64,000 bases of DNA from Cordia subcordata (GCA_028554755.1 JAPTOF010000007.1:3318001-3382000), one strand, 5' to 3'; counted from the stretch's first letter, positions 1 to 13,352 are shown. Numbers and translations: made by a program. Notes: generated by a model not told the origin, from the letters alone.

Positions 1-1481
1 ATTAGAAGTAAGTTAATACCAGAATCTAATACTGAATGAAACTAGTAGCTTGTCTATGACATTAGATGTTTATGGTCCAATTAATGCATTCCCTATCAAA
101 TTGAAATGCTTGAGAAACATCATGGGCATCATAATAACATTAAAGAAACCATATATAGTTATTAAGAAGGAAGATTATTGGCAAAAGACACATGACTAGA
201 AAGCCTCAGCTGTAAAGAAGATTGACATTTGAACCTCCAACAGTAACCACTAAGCATAAAAAAGCTTCCATGTATTCATGGGTAATTTTCAAGGACAATT
301 CACCCACCCTCTTTAGTCTTTAATAATCAATTTTGGCCTTAATTAATTTCTTATTTATAGTTATAAGAAATAAGATAGACTTTGGTTACTTATATCTTAT
401 CGAGACAAGATGAGAACTAATAAAATTTTTAATGAAATTTACTTTCTTTTTATACTCTTAATTAAATTAGTTTTTTTTTTAATATCAAATACTTATTCCT
501 TGTTATACATTTAGAGCTAATATGGTTTTCATCAACCCTCATAAATGAATGACACCACACCTAATGCTTACCGTCAAGACAATTTTGGTACTAAGCAATA
601 AAAGTATTGAAATGACAAGGTTTCTTGGATACTTAATAAGCAATAAAAATTTTGAAATGGAAATAAGTCTACTTGTAATATTATTGTCATGTTGAAAGGA
701 CTAATTTAAAATTATGAAGTATGATCTGGCAAGAATTTCTTTCGAGGACTATTGTGAATATAATTATTGCTCAGCAAAAGGAACTACAAAGAATAAACAA
801 TTTCAGGATTATGAATAAAAGCCAGGAACAATTTCCGGGTTATTGTTTTCTTTTCTTAAATATTGTTGTTATTTCTGTTATTTAAATTGATTTTCATCAA
901 ATGCAAAAGAAAAACTATGTAAAAATGCTTCTATTGTAAAGAGTTTTGTTGATTTAAAAAAATCCTCGTCATGTTAGTAGTATATCTTTTTTTCCTTTTT
1001 ATCTTTGTACAATATAGTAAATATTAAATACTTAAATTATTCCTTCAAAGTCAAGTCCCCAATAGTCAACACTTGGTGGATTGTCTTCCATGACTTTGAC
1101 AATGACAATGTCACCTTTTAGTTTGATTTAATCAGTGTGTTGTTCGATTGATAAAACGACTAACAACATCAACATGTACTAAACTTTAAGCATTTTTTTG
1201 TTTACCTATTTTAAAGTATTATATACAAATAATTTAACTGATTTTTCAATATTCAAGTTGCTTCTAGATTATAATACTATAAAAACATAAAATGCATGAG
1301 AGAACAAAAGAATTTCAAGCTAATTCCTTTATTCTTCTAACCAAATTAATAATATTCACAATTTTAAATTTGATTTGTTTAAAAGAATAACTAGGTGGTG
1401 TCCATATTGCAAGATTCTAGTGGGTAATATGACTAAATTCAAAAACAAAAGTAGAAAAGAAAGGTTTACAAGAGAGTTGAA
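1..1481. other. intergenic, AT-rich
   Basis: I see no gene or recognisable repeat here before the SINE. The sequence is AT-rich with stop codons in every frame and no exon-like open stretch. Confidence 0.5.
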
Positions 1482-1669
1482 AATAAGGGATTAGGGGTAG
1501 CTCAAGTGATTGAAGTTACCTTTTCTATCAATTATAACCTGGGTTCAAATTCCGTAGGGGATGGGGGTTTGGGTCGGGTTCGGATCGTTGAGGGACAGGG
1601 ATTAGGTTGGAGTTGGGGGTTTTGTCAAAAAAAAAAGAAGAAAAGAATAAAAAGGAAAAGAAGAAAAAA
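1482..1669 (+). mobile_element. tRNA-derived SINE with target-site duplication
   Basis: The left part looks like a tRNA promoter: an A-box-like TAGCTCAAGTGAT near 1498-1510 and a B-box-like GGGTTCAAATTCC at 1541-1553. A G-rich body and an A-rich tail (A runs mixed with G from about 1627) follow. The element is flanked by the direct repeat AAGAGAGTTGAA at 1470-1481 and 1670-1681, a typical target-site duplication. Length (~188 bp), pol III boxes and A-rich tail fit a plant SINE. The 90-aa frame across it (1506-1778) is not a gene. A shorter relative with the same A-box context lies at 49331-49415. Confidence 0.8.
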
Positions 1670-1681
1670 AAGAGAGTTGAA

Positions 1682-3765
1682 GATTGCAAATCATACTATA
1701 CATCCATATTATGGTACACCAAAGGTGTATAGTGCACCACATAATAAATCTCACAATCCGATTGTCGGATCAATGTGAAATTTAACGAGTTTACTCTCAT
1801 CACGCCAACGAACACAAATAATGATCCAATCTTTGATCGGACACTGATAACACCTCTAACTGTGAGTTTCAAAATCATTTATGGATTGTGAATGTTTTAT
1901 TCACAAGCTGTGAATATATCATTCATAAATTATGAACGTATCTTAAAGAGTCGTAAACAGGTAATCTATTATTATGAACATATGATATAGAGCTTGTAAA
2001 CATATAATATAAGAGTAATGAATAAGTAAATTATGAATAATTAAAAGTTTTGAACATAAAATATTAAAATAATAAACATATAACTTGCAATTTATAAATA
2101 ATTAAAAATTGTGAATATATAGTATAAAAATTGTGAATATCTATTAAATATATAAAGCTAAACCAGTTAAACCATATTTGTTCCCTCCAAAATTTTTAGC
2201 TCACGTAAAGCTGCCACGTATCATTTGTACTTAAAAATGAAAAAATCACTATGTACATTAAAAAGAAAAGACTAATCTGTTGTATTTTAAATGATGATGA
2301 ATAAATGACAGAAATATATCAATCTACATTATTCATGATTTTTCTTGCTAAAATTATTAGATTTTACCAAAATATAAAAGTTGTAATCAATGTTACAAAT
2401 TTAATATGACAAAATATGTCTGTATTTTATTCCTCACATTCATTGTCAAAACTAATCATTAACAATAATAAAAATACAAAACTACTCATTCCTTCCATGT
2501 ATTACATGGGTACTACACTATTTAAATTATATGTGGTAAATTCAATTAATATATTGTGTAATTATCTTTTCTAATATTGTTGGATACTTATATTATTAAT
2601 CTAGTAATACTTATTTTAATTATTTTATATATTCCATGTATATAAAATTATATTTAATTTTTCCGTGTATCACACAAGAAAAGACTAATATAATATAAAG
2701 ATTGTGAACGAGTACACTATGTTATGTTAGTGCTCATAGCTTAGGGTGTATGATATCTTTACCGTTAAAGATAAGATTGTAATTAATCCGAGGGATAGCA
2801 AACATTATCTATGGTTAATAAAAAGGTTTAAGGAATTGAACAAAACATCAAAACTGACAACTCAACTCTTGATACTGCCTTTTCATGTGCTCTAGCCATG
2901 GAACTACTCAACTTTTGATTACTTTAGTGAGATCAAACTTTCTCGAAGTTTTAAATGCGAGTTTTATCCCCTTAAAGTCTGGCCTTTTTTTGAACTTTCG
3001 GCCTGTTTATACCCTACTTTAGATCAAGTTCCACGGCTAAATAAAGGTCTTTAATCATTCTTTAAATGAACGATAAAGCAGTGAATATCATTTTCTCACA
3101 AAAATTTTAGCTTTATCCTAAACTCTCATAAGATTTTAGTTCATATACTCATGAAAGCCAATTTCGGCCAACAAAGTTTTATGTCGAAACACACATTTTA
3201 TTTTATTTTTACAAAATGAAAAAAATAATAGATCAATAATTTAATAAAATTATTAAATAAAAATTCTAGAATTAAATAAAACCACAAAATTTTAGTTTTA
3301 AAAAATAAAAAAGATAGAAAAAAGCTCATTGTACAAAATTCAAGAAATATGTAAGAAATACCCTTCAACACAAGGTATTATTTGATAAAATTTGATGTCA
3401 TGAAAAAATTAGAGTAAACCTAAATCCTTATAAGAGAGCTTGAGATTTAAATTAAAACTAGTGCTTTTCATATCATATGCTTTCTATGAGTCGTTTTTCT
3501 TTTAATAAGAGACACTAAATTTCAGTTGATTTTAATTATTTTTAATAGCGTACGACAAATTTAATCATGAATCTTGTAAAATTTAGGCATGAGCATTCTT
3601 TTAGCCGTAACTAGTTGGTAATTAAATTTCTCAAGTTAAAAATAATAATGTATATGAATAATAAATAATAGATAGTAGAAAATAAATTAATACATAAGCT
3701 AATAACAAATTAAAATTTATCGTAAATCCTCGTCTAATACTCTGACAATACTTGAAATAAAAGAA

Positions 3766-3816
<51 letters not shown>

Positions 3817-4520
3817 ATCTATCTTAGGCGCCGTATGTTTTGTTTGAGTACGTTGTATAAAACCCCTTTTTGTTTTAAAACTTACTTATATTATCCTAAA
3901 CAAAAAAAGGCAAAGGAAGATGCGGTGATTTAAGATGATTATGCAATATTTTTTATGACATAGAGATAATAGGACATTTTTAAAAACGAATACCATTCAC
4001 TCATAAAGGATAATATTGTCATTTAGATACAAAGCATTCCGACAAGTGCTGATAAAGAATACATGAAAAACCAAAGACCAAACCCGATTTTGTCATTCTT
4101 CCTCTCCACCACAATGTCACCTTCTACGTCGCGCGCCCCCCGCCCCCCCCCCCCCAACCCCGCCCTTCTCTGCAACTGCATGCTCTCCATCTTCACATTC
4201 TTCTTTCTTTATTTTCAACGAAAAAACCAAAACCATCACCTAAAAATGTAACTGTTTTATCAAATTAATGTACATATTAATTAGGTGAGTAGATCAAAGT
4301 TGTTTAAATATCATTATTATTTTTATTTAATTTATTGTTAGGAAAAGTAGTAAATTCTTTGTTCTTGAAGCTAAAACGAACTTGCAACTAACCATTACCT
4401 CAAAAAATCCCTGTTTTCTTAACCTCTACTTCAAACCCTGAAAGCCCCATCTCAACTTCTTCTTTCACAACACGAGATCACTTTTTTTTTTTTTTTTTCT
4501 AATTTATAGATGATACAAAA
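1682..4520. other. intergenic with degenerate repeats
   Basis: About 1875-2160 holds a degenerate AT-rich tandem repeat built on TTGTGAATATAT-like words. An (AT)n/(GT)n microsatellite is at 3770-3817 and a poly-C run at 4136-4162. The last ~100 bases before the IRX7 start codon are CT-rich with a long poly-T tract (4482-4499), which suits a plant 5' leader. No gene is supported. Confidence 0.5.
3770..3817. repeat. (AT)n(GT)n microsatellite
   Basis: An uninterrupted AT run is followed by about six GT units. It is visible directly. Confidence 0.95.
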
Positions 4521-7482
4521 ATGGCGGATTCTAATAAAGAAACCACCAAAAACAGAGGCTTCTATGTGAGGATGAGGCTCCCACGCGCCACCACCACAGC
4601 CGCCATTGCTAGGCACAACAACAATAGCAGACTACAAGACAAGCTCTTCGTCACCAGCTTCTGTTGCAGATACTTCAAATGGCTCCTCTGGTTCTCTTTG
4701 TCCTTTTACTTCTTTGTCTCTTTTCTCGTAACTCATGATGATAAACCTCCCTCCTCCTCCTCCTCCTCCTCCTCCGCCGTGTCTCCGCCGAAAACCACCC
4801 TTCTCCACCACCAGTCTAAGGCCTCCCGCGCTCTATTTGAATCCCTTAACGCCTCCACCATTCAACAAGTCCCCGGGAAACATCAAGGTCCGTTATCATA
4901 TACCGCACTTAAATATTTTTGTATTTCGAGCATTGTTATATATTACTAGGTACATTGTCATATATTGCACTTAAATAGATTTCTGTTTTAAGCATTGTTA
5001 TATACTTTGTTACACCTAGATTCAGGCCAGCAAGTGATGCTGGTGTTGTATGCATAACTAATAATTACTTAGACGTAAGTCTGAAGGCACGACATACTTA
5101 CCCGATTTTCATTCATATATTGCATTTAAATAGATTTTTTGTTTCGAGCATTGTTATATATCATAAAAGTAATGTTTCAGGGTCGTATTTGATCTTGCTC
5201 TTTGCCAAATGATATGTAACAATGCTCGTGATACATTCAGGCGAGTTGAAGGGGATGAAGATCTACGTATACGATTTGCCCTCAAAATACAACACGGAGT
5301 GGCTATCAAACCCGCGTTGTGAAAGCCACTTGTTTGCATCGGAGGTGGCGATACACAAGGCGCTGTTGAGTAGCGATGTGAGGACTGTCAACGCGTGGGA
5401 CGCTGACTTTTTCTTCGTCCCGGTCTACGTGTCGTGCAATTTCAGCACGGTCAATGGGTTCCCAGCCATCGGTCACGCCCGCCAGCTCATGGCGTCTGCG
5501 GTGGACTTGATTTCCAGACGGTTTCCGTTCTGGAACCGCAGCGGCGGTGCTGACCATGTCTTTGTTGCTTCTCATGACTTTGGCGCTTGCTTCCACACCA
5601 TGGTACGTTTAAATACCATTAAGGGTTGTTTGGATTTGTATTTTTGAAAAACGCTTAAAAAATAATTTAAAAGAAAGTGCCTTTTTTAATAATTTAAATT
5701 TTTTATTTTTTTGTTGGAAAAAGGCGAAAGGTTATTTCAATCTGATAGCAGGAGTTTTGCATCTGGCATTTCCACGTGCAGCCTCGGCAGCCACACAACT
5801 TACACAGCACAGGCAGCATACAAGCAAGGAGCATCGCCAATGAACAACCAACGGCCCTTAGTTATTAAAATATTAATTTTTTAAGAAAAAAATTAAAAAA
5901 AAAGTTAATCCAAACAAGTCACAAAAAATACACCTTACTTCAATTAATCCTGATTAATGCTTTGTTTGACTTAACTGTAAAATTTTAGCTATTGCATTTT
6001 AGATAGAGTTTTCGGTTAGAAGTATTATTAAATAAAAATTATTGAGGTGTTAGCTTTCAACTGTTTTTTTTAAGTATATTGGGTTTTGAAAAATATAAAT
6101 AGTATTTTTAAGATAGAAATAAGAAAAACAACTCATGCATGATGTAAAAATGATTTTTCAATTTCTTTTGAAATGTTTGAACTTGGAACTTCTGATATTT
6201 TAGTTTTAATTTTACCTTCAAGTACTTTTAAAATGATGCAAATAATTTAGTTCTAACTTTTAAATTCTCAAAATGTACTTTTTTGAGCGCCCTAGAGTTG
6301 TACCAGACAAAGCCTGAATTTCATCACTTACTGTCAACCCACATGTCATGTGTCGCGTATTAGTAAACCCATTAAAAAAGATTAATGCGATCTTTGCCAC
6401 GTCTGACATGGAAAGTTATCAGTGCCACGTAAGACTTGATATGTAGATGTTAACTGACTAACATGCACTTCGCAAATGCAATTTTGTTTTATCATTAACC
6501 TTTACATGGAACGTTAGAGAACTCGATAGAGTTATTTCTATCACACTTACGATACGAGAGAATTTAAATCTTAACATGTCAAGTCACATACATATTTCTT
6601 GTAAATTTTATTTTTTGTGAGAATTTTGTATACTCAAATGCGTTATTATGAATTATCTTGTACAGGAGGATCGGGCTATGGCAGATGGGGTACCAGGATT
6701 TTTGAAGAACTCTATCATATTACAAACATTTGGAGTCGATCATTTTCACCCCTGTCAAGACGTGGAACATGTGGTGATCCCACCGTACGTTTCGCCGGAA
6801 AGTGTACGGTCAACGCTGGCCAATTCGCCGTTGGATGGCGAGCGTGATATTTTCGCATTTTTCCGTGGCAAAATGGAGGTGCACCCCAAGAATATTAGTG
6901 GCCGCTTTTACAGCAAGTAATTAAACCATTCCGAACTAAGTCTTATTCGTTTATAGAATTTGAATAATGTTACAACGTTACGAGAAACTTGACTTTCTTG
7001 TTTTGGTCTCTTACAGGCGGGTGAGGACAGTTATTTTGCAGAAATATGGGGATGACCAAAGGTTTTATCTAAAGAGGCATAGATTTCTCGGTTACCAGTC
7101 AGAAATCGCGAGGTCAAAGTTCTGTTTGTGTCCACTTGGGTGGGCCCCATGGAGTCCGAGATTAGTTGAATCAGTTGTATTGGGTTGTGTTCCGGTAATA
7201 ATAGCGGATGGTATCCGGTTGCCCTTCCCTTTCGCCGTGCCGTGGCCGGAGATCTCCCTCACCGTGGCGGAGAATGACGTGTCAAAACTGGGACCCATTC
7301 TCGAACACGTGGCAGCCACCAATCTCACTTCCATACAGAGGAAGTTGCGGGACCCAGAGTTGAGAAAGGCCCTACTTTTCAATGATCCAATGGCGAAAGG
7401 TGATGCCACGTGGCAAGTTCTTGAAGCCCTGTCTGAAAAACTCAACAGATCGCATAGAAGATCAAGGGCTTCCTTAAAGTAA
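4521..7482 (+). CDS. IRX7: GT47 glycosyltransferase, FRA8/IRX7 type (glucuronoxylan synthesis)
   Basis: Exons by GT-AG and phase: 4521-4887, 5241-5602, 6666-6916, 7017-7482, giving 481 aa. FRA8/F8H are near 450 aa. The protein is a type II Golgi membrane enzyme: a basic N-terminus, one membrane segment at about residues 52-70, an eight-serine stem tract at 78-85, then an exostosin/GT47 domain beginning at MKIYVYDLP (128-136). Characteristic blocks are VYVSCNFSTVNGFPAIGHAR in exon 2, HPKNISGRFYSK across exons 3-4, and EIARSKFCLCPLGWAPWSPR (356-375) followed by LVESVVLGCVPVIIADGIRL, the nucleotide-sugar binding side. FRA8 is known to be needed for the reducing-end tetrasaccharide of glucuronoxylan in secondary walls; its exact donor reaction is unsettled. 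Intron 1 has a three-copy repeat and intron 2 (1063 bp) carries MITE-like sequence. The start is the first ATG after the poly-T leader. The family is certain; the choice between FRA8 and its paralogue F8H is not. Confidence 0.95.
4896..5163 (+). repeat. three ~50-bp repeats in IRX7 intron 1
   Basis: The block CATATATTGCACTTAAATAG, then a T-rich spacer, then GCATTGTTATATA, occurs near 4896-4947, 4957-5003 and 5111-5162 with a few changes. All three copies lie in intron 1, the last about 80 bases before the exon 2 acceptor. Confidence 0.75.
5629..5930. mobile_element. MITE-like insertion in IRX7 intron 2
   Basis: The left edge reads GGTTGTTTGGATT and the right edge AATCCAAACAAGT, an imperfect terminal inverted repeat of the GTTTGGATT type. 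AT-rich arms enclose a less AT-rich core (5730-5860). I could not fix a target-site duplication. Confidence 0.45.
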
Positions 7483-9165
7483 AGGCATTGCACACGAAGT
7501 CTTCCATATATATATCATGCACTTGTCAGCTAAATCTTCTACTCAATATCGGCTTTTTCCTCCTTGTATCTTGATAACATTAAGATGCGAGCAATCAAGC
7601 CATGAGTTCAAATCTCGTAAATAAATAATAAACACAATTTTGTAAATTTGGATCTTTGCAAGATTGCCTCGAGTAGAAAAGCATGTGGGTGACAGCTGGC
7701 ATTTGTTGGACGACTCACTGTGCATGATGGAGGACATATACTAAATTACATATATAGATTTTGTAGCAGATTTTAATGTTGGACCCGTGAGGTTACATAG
7801 CTGAGCTGGCAGCATATGATTGGTTCCTCATGTGGGGTTTTGGTAGGACATTGGTTTAATGTTGTACGTGTGAAGTCGAATATTTTTTTTTTAATAAATA
7901 GGATGGAGCAATGGCCAATGGGTCATGTGTCCGCATGTGGACTGTTTTATAGGATGCTTTTGCAGTCTGAAAATGTTTGTACAAAATAACATATTCTTTT
8001 GTTCATTACAATAATTGTCAACTCAAAAAATTAAGTAAATAATAAATGCAAAAATTTAAAATTCAATGGTGTCACAAAGAACAATTCGATACATAAAACT
8101 TCAATTACGCAAAGATTTACTCGTACTTTTTTTTTTCCCTCAAACTCTCATCACCAACCTATCTCCTTGGCCATCAGATCTGGATCATTATTCTTCAAAA
8201 ATTAGTTTTAACTATTTAAGTTACTCTCCAATTCTAAATTTAATCTCAACAACAAGTGTTCTTTTTTCTTTCCGACAAGAGAAATTTAATTAGTGAAATC
8301 TAACCACCAATTAACAAACTATAATTGCACAAAACATTTCCTATAATGAATGTCAGGGTGGTCAAGAACACTCGCTCAGGACAAGAACTTGGATCAAACC
8401 TGGGTTAGAATTGAGTTTCTGTAAAAACAGCTTTGAATATTTCTGCAACTATTGTGTGCATGGCTGGGTAGACGTGGACTCATGGTCATTTTTCCTGATA
8501 CCATAGAATTTTTTATGCAAAGAAGAATATTTTGAACATGGAGCCAGTGTGTAGAGGTCCAACAAGGTGACAGCTGAGATGTGTCAGAATCTTTTATTAT
8601 GCAATTGTTTTGCTGATGATGGTGGTGGCCAATGCCTTCCTCCAGCGTTAATTATATGTGTTCACGGGTGGGAGGTATCAATGCCTGCATGCCCCAAACT
8701 GGCACTTTTCTTTCTAAGATATTTGAGGACTTCTTTTGTCCTAAGGAGCTACTCACATGTCCCTACTATTCATACTACAATCTGTACGAACTTGTGGTCA
8801 GTACACAAGATTTTTATTTTATGTAAAATTTGAAACGATGAGTGTAATTAAATTAGAGTATGATCACATTGGTTCCCTATAGATGCCTAACGGTAAGAGC
8901 TAGACATGGAAACGACTAATGATCGGGTTCCTATCTAGTCTCCTACCATTGGTTGAGCGCATTTGAGTTAACTGGTGTATAGTATAAGGGATGTGTTGTG
9001 CACTCGAAATTTGCTAGTCAGTGATCGGGATTTGTCAGGTGTACCGGTGGTCGAGTTTCGTCAGCTACATTTTTCTTGTTGCAAAAAGAAAAAATTATGA
9101 TAACGTGCACGTGGGAAACAATAATACATGTTCAACAATCGACATATTACTCCTCTACAAGTTTG

Positions 9166-9213
<48 letters not shown>

Positions 9214-11383
9214 GAGTATTACCGAAGACGAAACATCCAAGTAGCAAATCAAATGCTATAAAGAGTCGAGTTCGATGCAACAGCACGCAGTAAACTAGTC
9301 GGACCAAATTGGACATAAATGGTTGGTTTTCTTAACCTTTTATGGCCTTTATAACAGGAATCGTGCTGTGGTAGTACTGGTGCTTATTCTGACCATTTAT
9401 AGACACTTTTTAAATAAAAAATATATACATATTTTTATAAAAATTAATAAAAATTATTTTTTATTCTTAGCACTCATCAATTAATCAAGTAAGTATGGCC
9501 AAATAGACTGGCAATGCATTCCTCCAACATTGCTGAATAGGAGAAAGTGCTTCAATTTTCCATCGAGTCCCTTTTTCTTGGTTTTTTTTTTTTTTTTGTG
9601 GGATAAAACAATCATTAGTGACAAGGACTTACAAATAAAAACCAGCCAAACAGGTAGGTAAGTTAATTCTCCACCGAATCTGATAGCCTGGAAATCGTTA
9701 ACGCCTTTTAGTGTTTGTTATGAACTTACCATAATTATATTTTTAATAAGTTTTTCTTTTTCTTATTTGGAGTTATAGGAAATAAAATAAATGTAGGTTA
9801 TTTCTATCTTATCAAGACAAAGAGAGAATTGATGAAATTTATTAATTTTTTATTATCCCCTTACTAAATGAAATTTGTAATTATTTATTAGACAATTTGT
9901 TGTATAAAATGTTTTTCACGTCTCCAAGTTTAGACTTCTAGATCTGCAAACGAGATTGATGTTGTATGTATAATAAAGAACTACTTAAGCCTTCGGTTCG
10001 AAATGGTTAATCGAAATTATTAGTTATACTCACACTACTGATTCACATTACCTCATGAATTAACGTAAAACATTACATTTTTTTAAAATTTCGTATTTAA
10101 AATAAATATATTCCAAACAGACCATTTAGAGTTTGTCTATCATTCATATCAGTACCTCCTATGAAGCTGGTTACTTTGGTCCGTTAAGTTTTTGTAAGTG
10201 TGGGCATTAGCTATTGGCCATGCTTTTACCAATATACTTCCTTTCTTTCTGATTTAGAAAAAAAGGCCCTAATAATGTATTCCTCTATTGTTCTTAATCT
10301 TTTTTTTTCCTTTTTTTTTTAGTATTTTTGGTCCAAATTGTTCTTATTTTAACAAGGGAGATTTTTTCTAGGCAAGTTTAGTAATCGTTCTTTCCACACC
10401 TTTATTTTGTACTTATTCATTCACCTATTTCCAAGATAGAATTATGGGTAACTTCATTTTTTTGAATGAAAAAGGTGTTATCTTTAAATGAAATGGTAGA
10501 GAAGATATGTTTTCTCTCTTCTTCTCCTTTCTTTTTCTTTCTCCCTTTTTCTTTTTTTGCATTAGAATTGGAATTTGCATGTGTTTTTTTTCTTTTAATC
10601 CTCCAAATTTACTTGAAAAATCAAATAAACATCTAAAAGAATTGAAAATGGGTACTTTACCATGAATATTTGCATGATAATGAATAATAAAAGAGCAGAT
10701 TTCCTATGAGACTTGCCTCTTAGACTTTAAATGTCTAATATGTTTTGTGTTTCTAAATTATAGGTTGTGATAATCAATGATACCTATGGGTTAAGTAAGC
10801 ATGAAAAGAGCTAAAAAAAAAAAAAAAAGAAAGATAAAGAAGTGGCTTAAAGCCAGATAATAATACCAATAGGATCTTTACTGGTGGTAGCACTAACTAT
10901 GCAAATTTGCCAATTTGACATTTACCATTCTTAGCTCAAAGATATTATTTTCCTGCTTCATGTGATGGTCTTTTTTTTTTAAGATTTTATTCTTAATGAC
11001 AAGAAACTCATTTTAAATAGAATTATATTGAACTTATCTCAGCACCATATATAACACAATTGCACCCACATATACTTTAAATCAACTAAGAGTTAGGCGA
11101 TATTTTCTTTTTGTTGAATAGGTTTTTTTTTTTTTTGGTATGACTAATTATTGAAAAATTACATTATTTGTAATTCATTGTCCGCTTTTCCAGAAAGTGC
11201 ATACAGTTGAACTTCTAGCCTTGTAGTTAAATCTTGCAAAATTATACAACTACTTTAATATCTTAATACATGGTTTGCTTTGCAAGGCCCAATGACACTG
11301 CTTATGCTGCACCCAACTAAACTCGCTTTGGTTTCATTTACAATTCTCTTTGTTGATCCATATATGCAATTCCGTAAGACTTA
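7483..11383. other. intergenic, IRX7 3' flank and AT-rich spacer
   Basis: A tandem AATAAATAATAAA at about 7619-7631 could serve as the IRX7 poly(A) signal. An (AT)n microsatellite lies at 9168-9207 and poly-T tracts occur around 9580, 10300 and 11120. The short frames in this stretch are not supported as genes. Confidence 0.5.
9168..9207. repeat. (AT)n microsatellite
   Basis: About 20 uninterrupted AT units. The overlapping frames rich in Tyr-Ile are a by-product. Confidence 0.95.
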
Positions 11384-11489
11384 AAGGGTGTTTAGCCTTG
11401 TTATAAGTATCTAGAAAAAAGTATCTTTTCACATTTTTTTTACTATTTAAGTATTTATAAGCACCAAATAAGAATAGCCAAACACCCTC
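11384..11489. mobile_element. Tourist-like MITE, family A copy 1
   Basis: The terminal inverted repeat reads AAGGGTGTTTAGCCTTG at the left, and the reverse complement of the right end reads GAGGGTGTTTGGCTATTC. The flanks are TTA at 11381-11383 and TTA at 11490-11492, the 3-bp target preference of PIF/Harbinger elements. The interior (TATAAGTA, ATTTATAAGCACC) matches the copy at 45706-45825, which supports one family of 106-120 bp elements. Confidence 0.8.
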
Positions 11490-11884
11490 TTAGATTTCCT
11501 CAGGTACGTATAATCCTACGCGAGATCTAAATTATTTTATTATAATTTATATTATTAGTTTATTATTATGAAATTTCACTTGTAATACTATATTGTTACG
11601 AGGAGATGTGAGTTTCAAGCGTCTCTTGTAAGCCAATCAACTGGTGACCTGCTTTTCAATTGGAAAACCCAGGACCTTGATGAGTGAAAAACATGAAAGT
11701 GTGAGCAATCAATGCAGAGAAGACATGCTTTTCCTGATTTTTGAGATTTTTGGAGAATGATGTACGTTTTTTTTTCCTCCTTGAAATTCCCATCCTCAGC
11801 CCACTTCTCACTTGAACTCAGGACATCACTCTTGAAAAAAGTAGCCTCAATTACTCGGCTACTCCTAAATCTCAAATGATGTAC

Positions 11885-12078
11885 GTGTTATCCATAATGC
11901 TATCATCTCTTCTAACTTAAGTTTATCATGAATGATCAGGCCAATCATAGAAGACGCTTATGATTGCAGCTGAGATAAATTAGTGTTATTCATAATGCTA
12001 TCATCTCTTATGACTTAAGTTTATCTTGAATGATTAGGCCAATCATAGAAGACATTTATGACTGTAGCTGAGATCAAT
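11885..12078 (+). repeat. 98-bp tandem duplication
   Basis: Two adjacent copies, 11885-11982 and 11983-12078, share CATAATGCTATCATCTCTT and GGCCAATCATAGAAGAC with about 10% differences. No coding or RNA function is visible. Confidence 0.85.
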
Positions 12079-12260
12079 AATTTAAGATTTCAGTATATCA
12101 AAAGAACAATAAATAGAGTACGAAAGCACGTCTTACAAGATGAGTTAGCAATTGCATGCATTCCTAATTTTCCTACCCATTGATGTGGGGTAAACTCTAC
12201 TTGTAAATTGGTATAAGCTGAATGAAATCTTGCAAAAAGAGAAGAAAAAGAAAAAGCAAA

Positions 12261-12352
12261 TCCGACCTGCCGGATTCGAACCAGCGACCTAAGGATATCT
12301 GTTAGGTGAAACTCACTACAGTCCTCCGCTCTACCAACTGAGCTAAGGTCGG
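12261..12352 (-). tRNA. tRNA-Tyr (GUA) with intron
   Basis: The minus strand gives acceptor stem CCGACCT/AGGTCGG with discriminator A, a D-arm containing GCTCAGTTGGTAGAGC, an anticodon stem GAGGA/TCCTT and a T-arm GCTGG-TTCGAAT-CCGGC. The anticodon is GTA. The 26 nt between the anticodon-stem strands exceed the normal 7-nt loop by 19 nt, so there is an intron of about 19 nt just 3' of the anticodon, as is usual for plant nuclear tRNA-Tyr. A-box and B-box promoters are internal. CCA is not encoded, as expected for a nuclear gene. Confidence 0.96.
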
Positions 12353-12659
12353 TCTTGTTACATTCATCGCAACCAAATCTTATGTCCGATGCTTTGAGAC
12401 ACAACCAGAAACCAAAAATAGAAAGAAACAAAGAAAATAACTAATGTTCGATCTAATAATGCCTAAAAGTCAATGTCGATATTTTATTTGCTTTTGTCTT
12501 CTTAAAAGTAATTATGATAGACATTGTGTTTAGCTAAGTAACCTAAATTGTATTTGTTTTTAAAGGATTTGAATTCTTTAAGTGAGATTAAAAGGGTCTA
12601 TTTAGATTAGCTTTTTTTAAAAAAAAGACATTTTTTTTGAAAAAATCACACACACACAC

Positions 12660-12707
<48 letters not shown>

Positions 12708-13352
12708 CAATAAATATTTGGGTCAGAATTCCGGGGGGGGGGTCCTCATAATTATAAATTCGAATTTCGGACTTGTAATTACAACCCGGACTGTATTGTT
12801 GCATGTGAATGTGATGTTGATATGCCATAGAGTTGAAACGAGAATATATATATGCACCAAATTAAAGCTACAGAGGTGAAAGACACAAGGTTGGGCAACA
12901 AGTAGTCAAACGACAAAGAAAAACCCACAAAAACACAATAGAAGTATGAAACCAAATTAAAGGAAAAAACGAATAGCAAAGAGACACAATAGAAAAATTA
13001 TTAGTGTTAAGGGCGAAAAATGACAGAGCCATCTCACGGGCCAAACTTAGCGCTTCTCAACGGTTTTTAATTTTAACCTTTTCCCTTTGGTACACTGACA
13101 CAAGCATATGCTCTAGAGAATGACAAATAGATGGCATATGACATATGACGTGTAAGTTTCTGACCTCAGTGTAGTGTTGGCGATACTCCGACCCCCCAAA
13201 TCAGTTACCAAATAGAGAGAAGCAGTGTAAGGCATGTAGAGGGGTAAAAGGTGAATATTGAGAGTGTAAAAGACAAATTAGGTATATGTGAGTTATATAG
13301 TGAATTCAAGTGCGATTGTTGGATGTCACTTTTCTAAAAGGAGGGGTTTACT
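12353..13352. other. intergenic with microsatellites
   Basis: Contains a compound (CA)n(TACA)n(TA)n tract at 12647-12706 and a G10 run at 12733-12742. No gene is supported. Confidence 0.5.
12647..12706. repeat. compound (CA)n(TACA)n(TA)n microsatellite
   Basis: Visible directly. Three SSR types run into each other, and a G10 homopolymer follows at 12733. Confidence 0.95.

Noticed and set aside
4063..4251. 62-aa proline-rich frame
   Set aside because: Produced by a poly-C tract in the IRX7 upstream region, with no splice or homology support.
7571..7665. Possible tRNA-like or SINE relic (GAGTTCAAATCTCGT)
   Set aside because: Only a B-box-like word is present. No A-box, tail or duplication was found.
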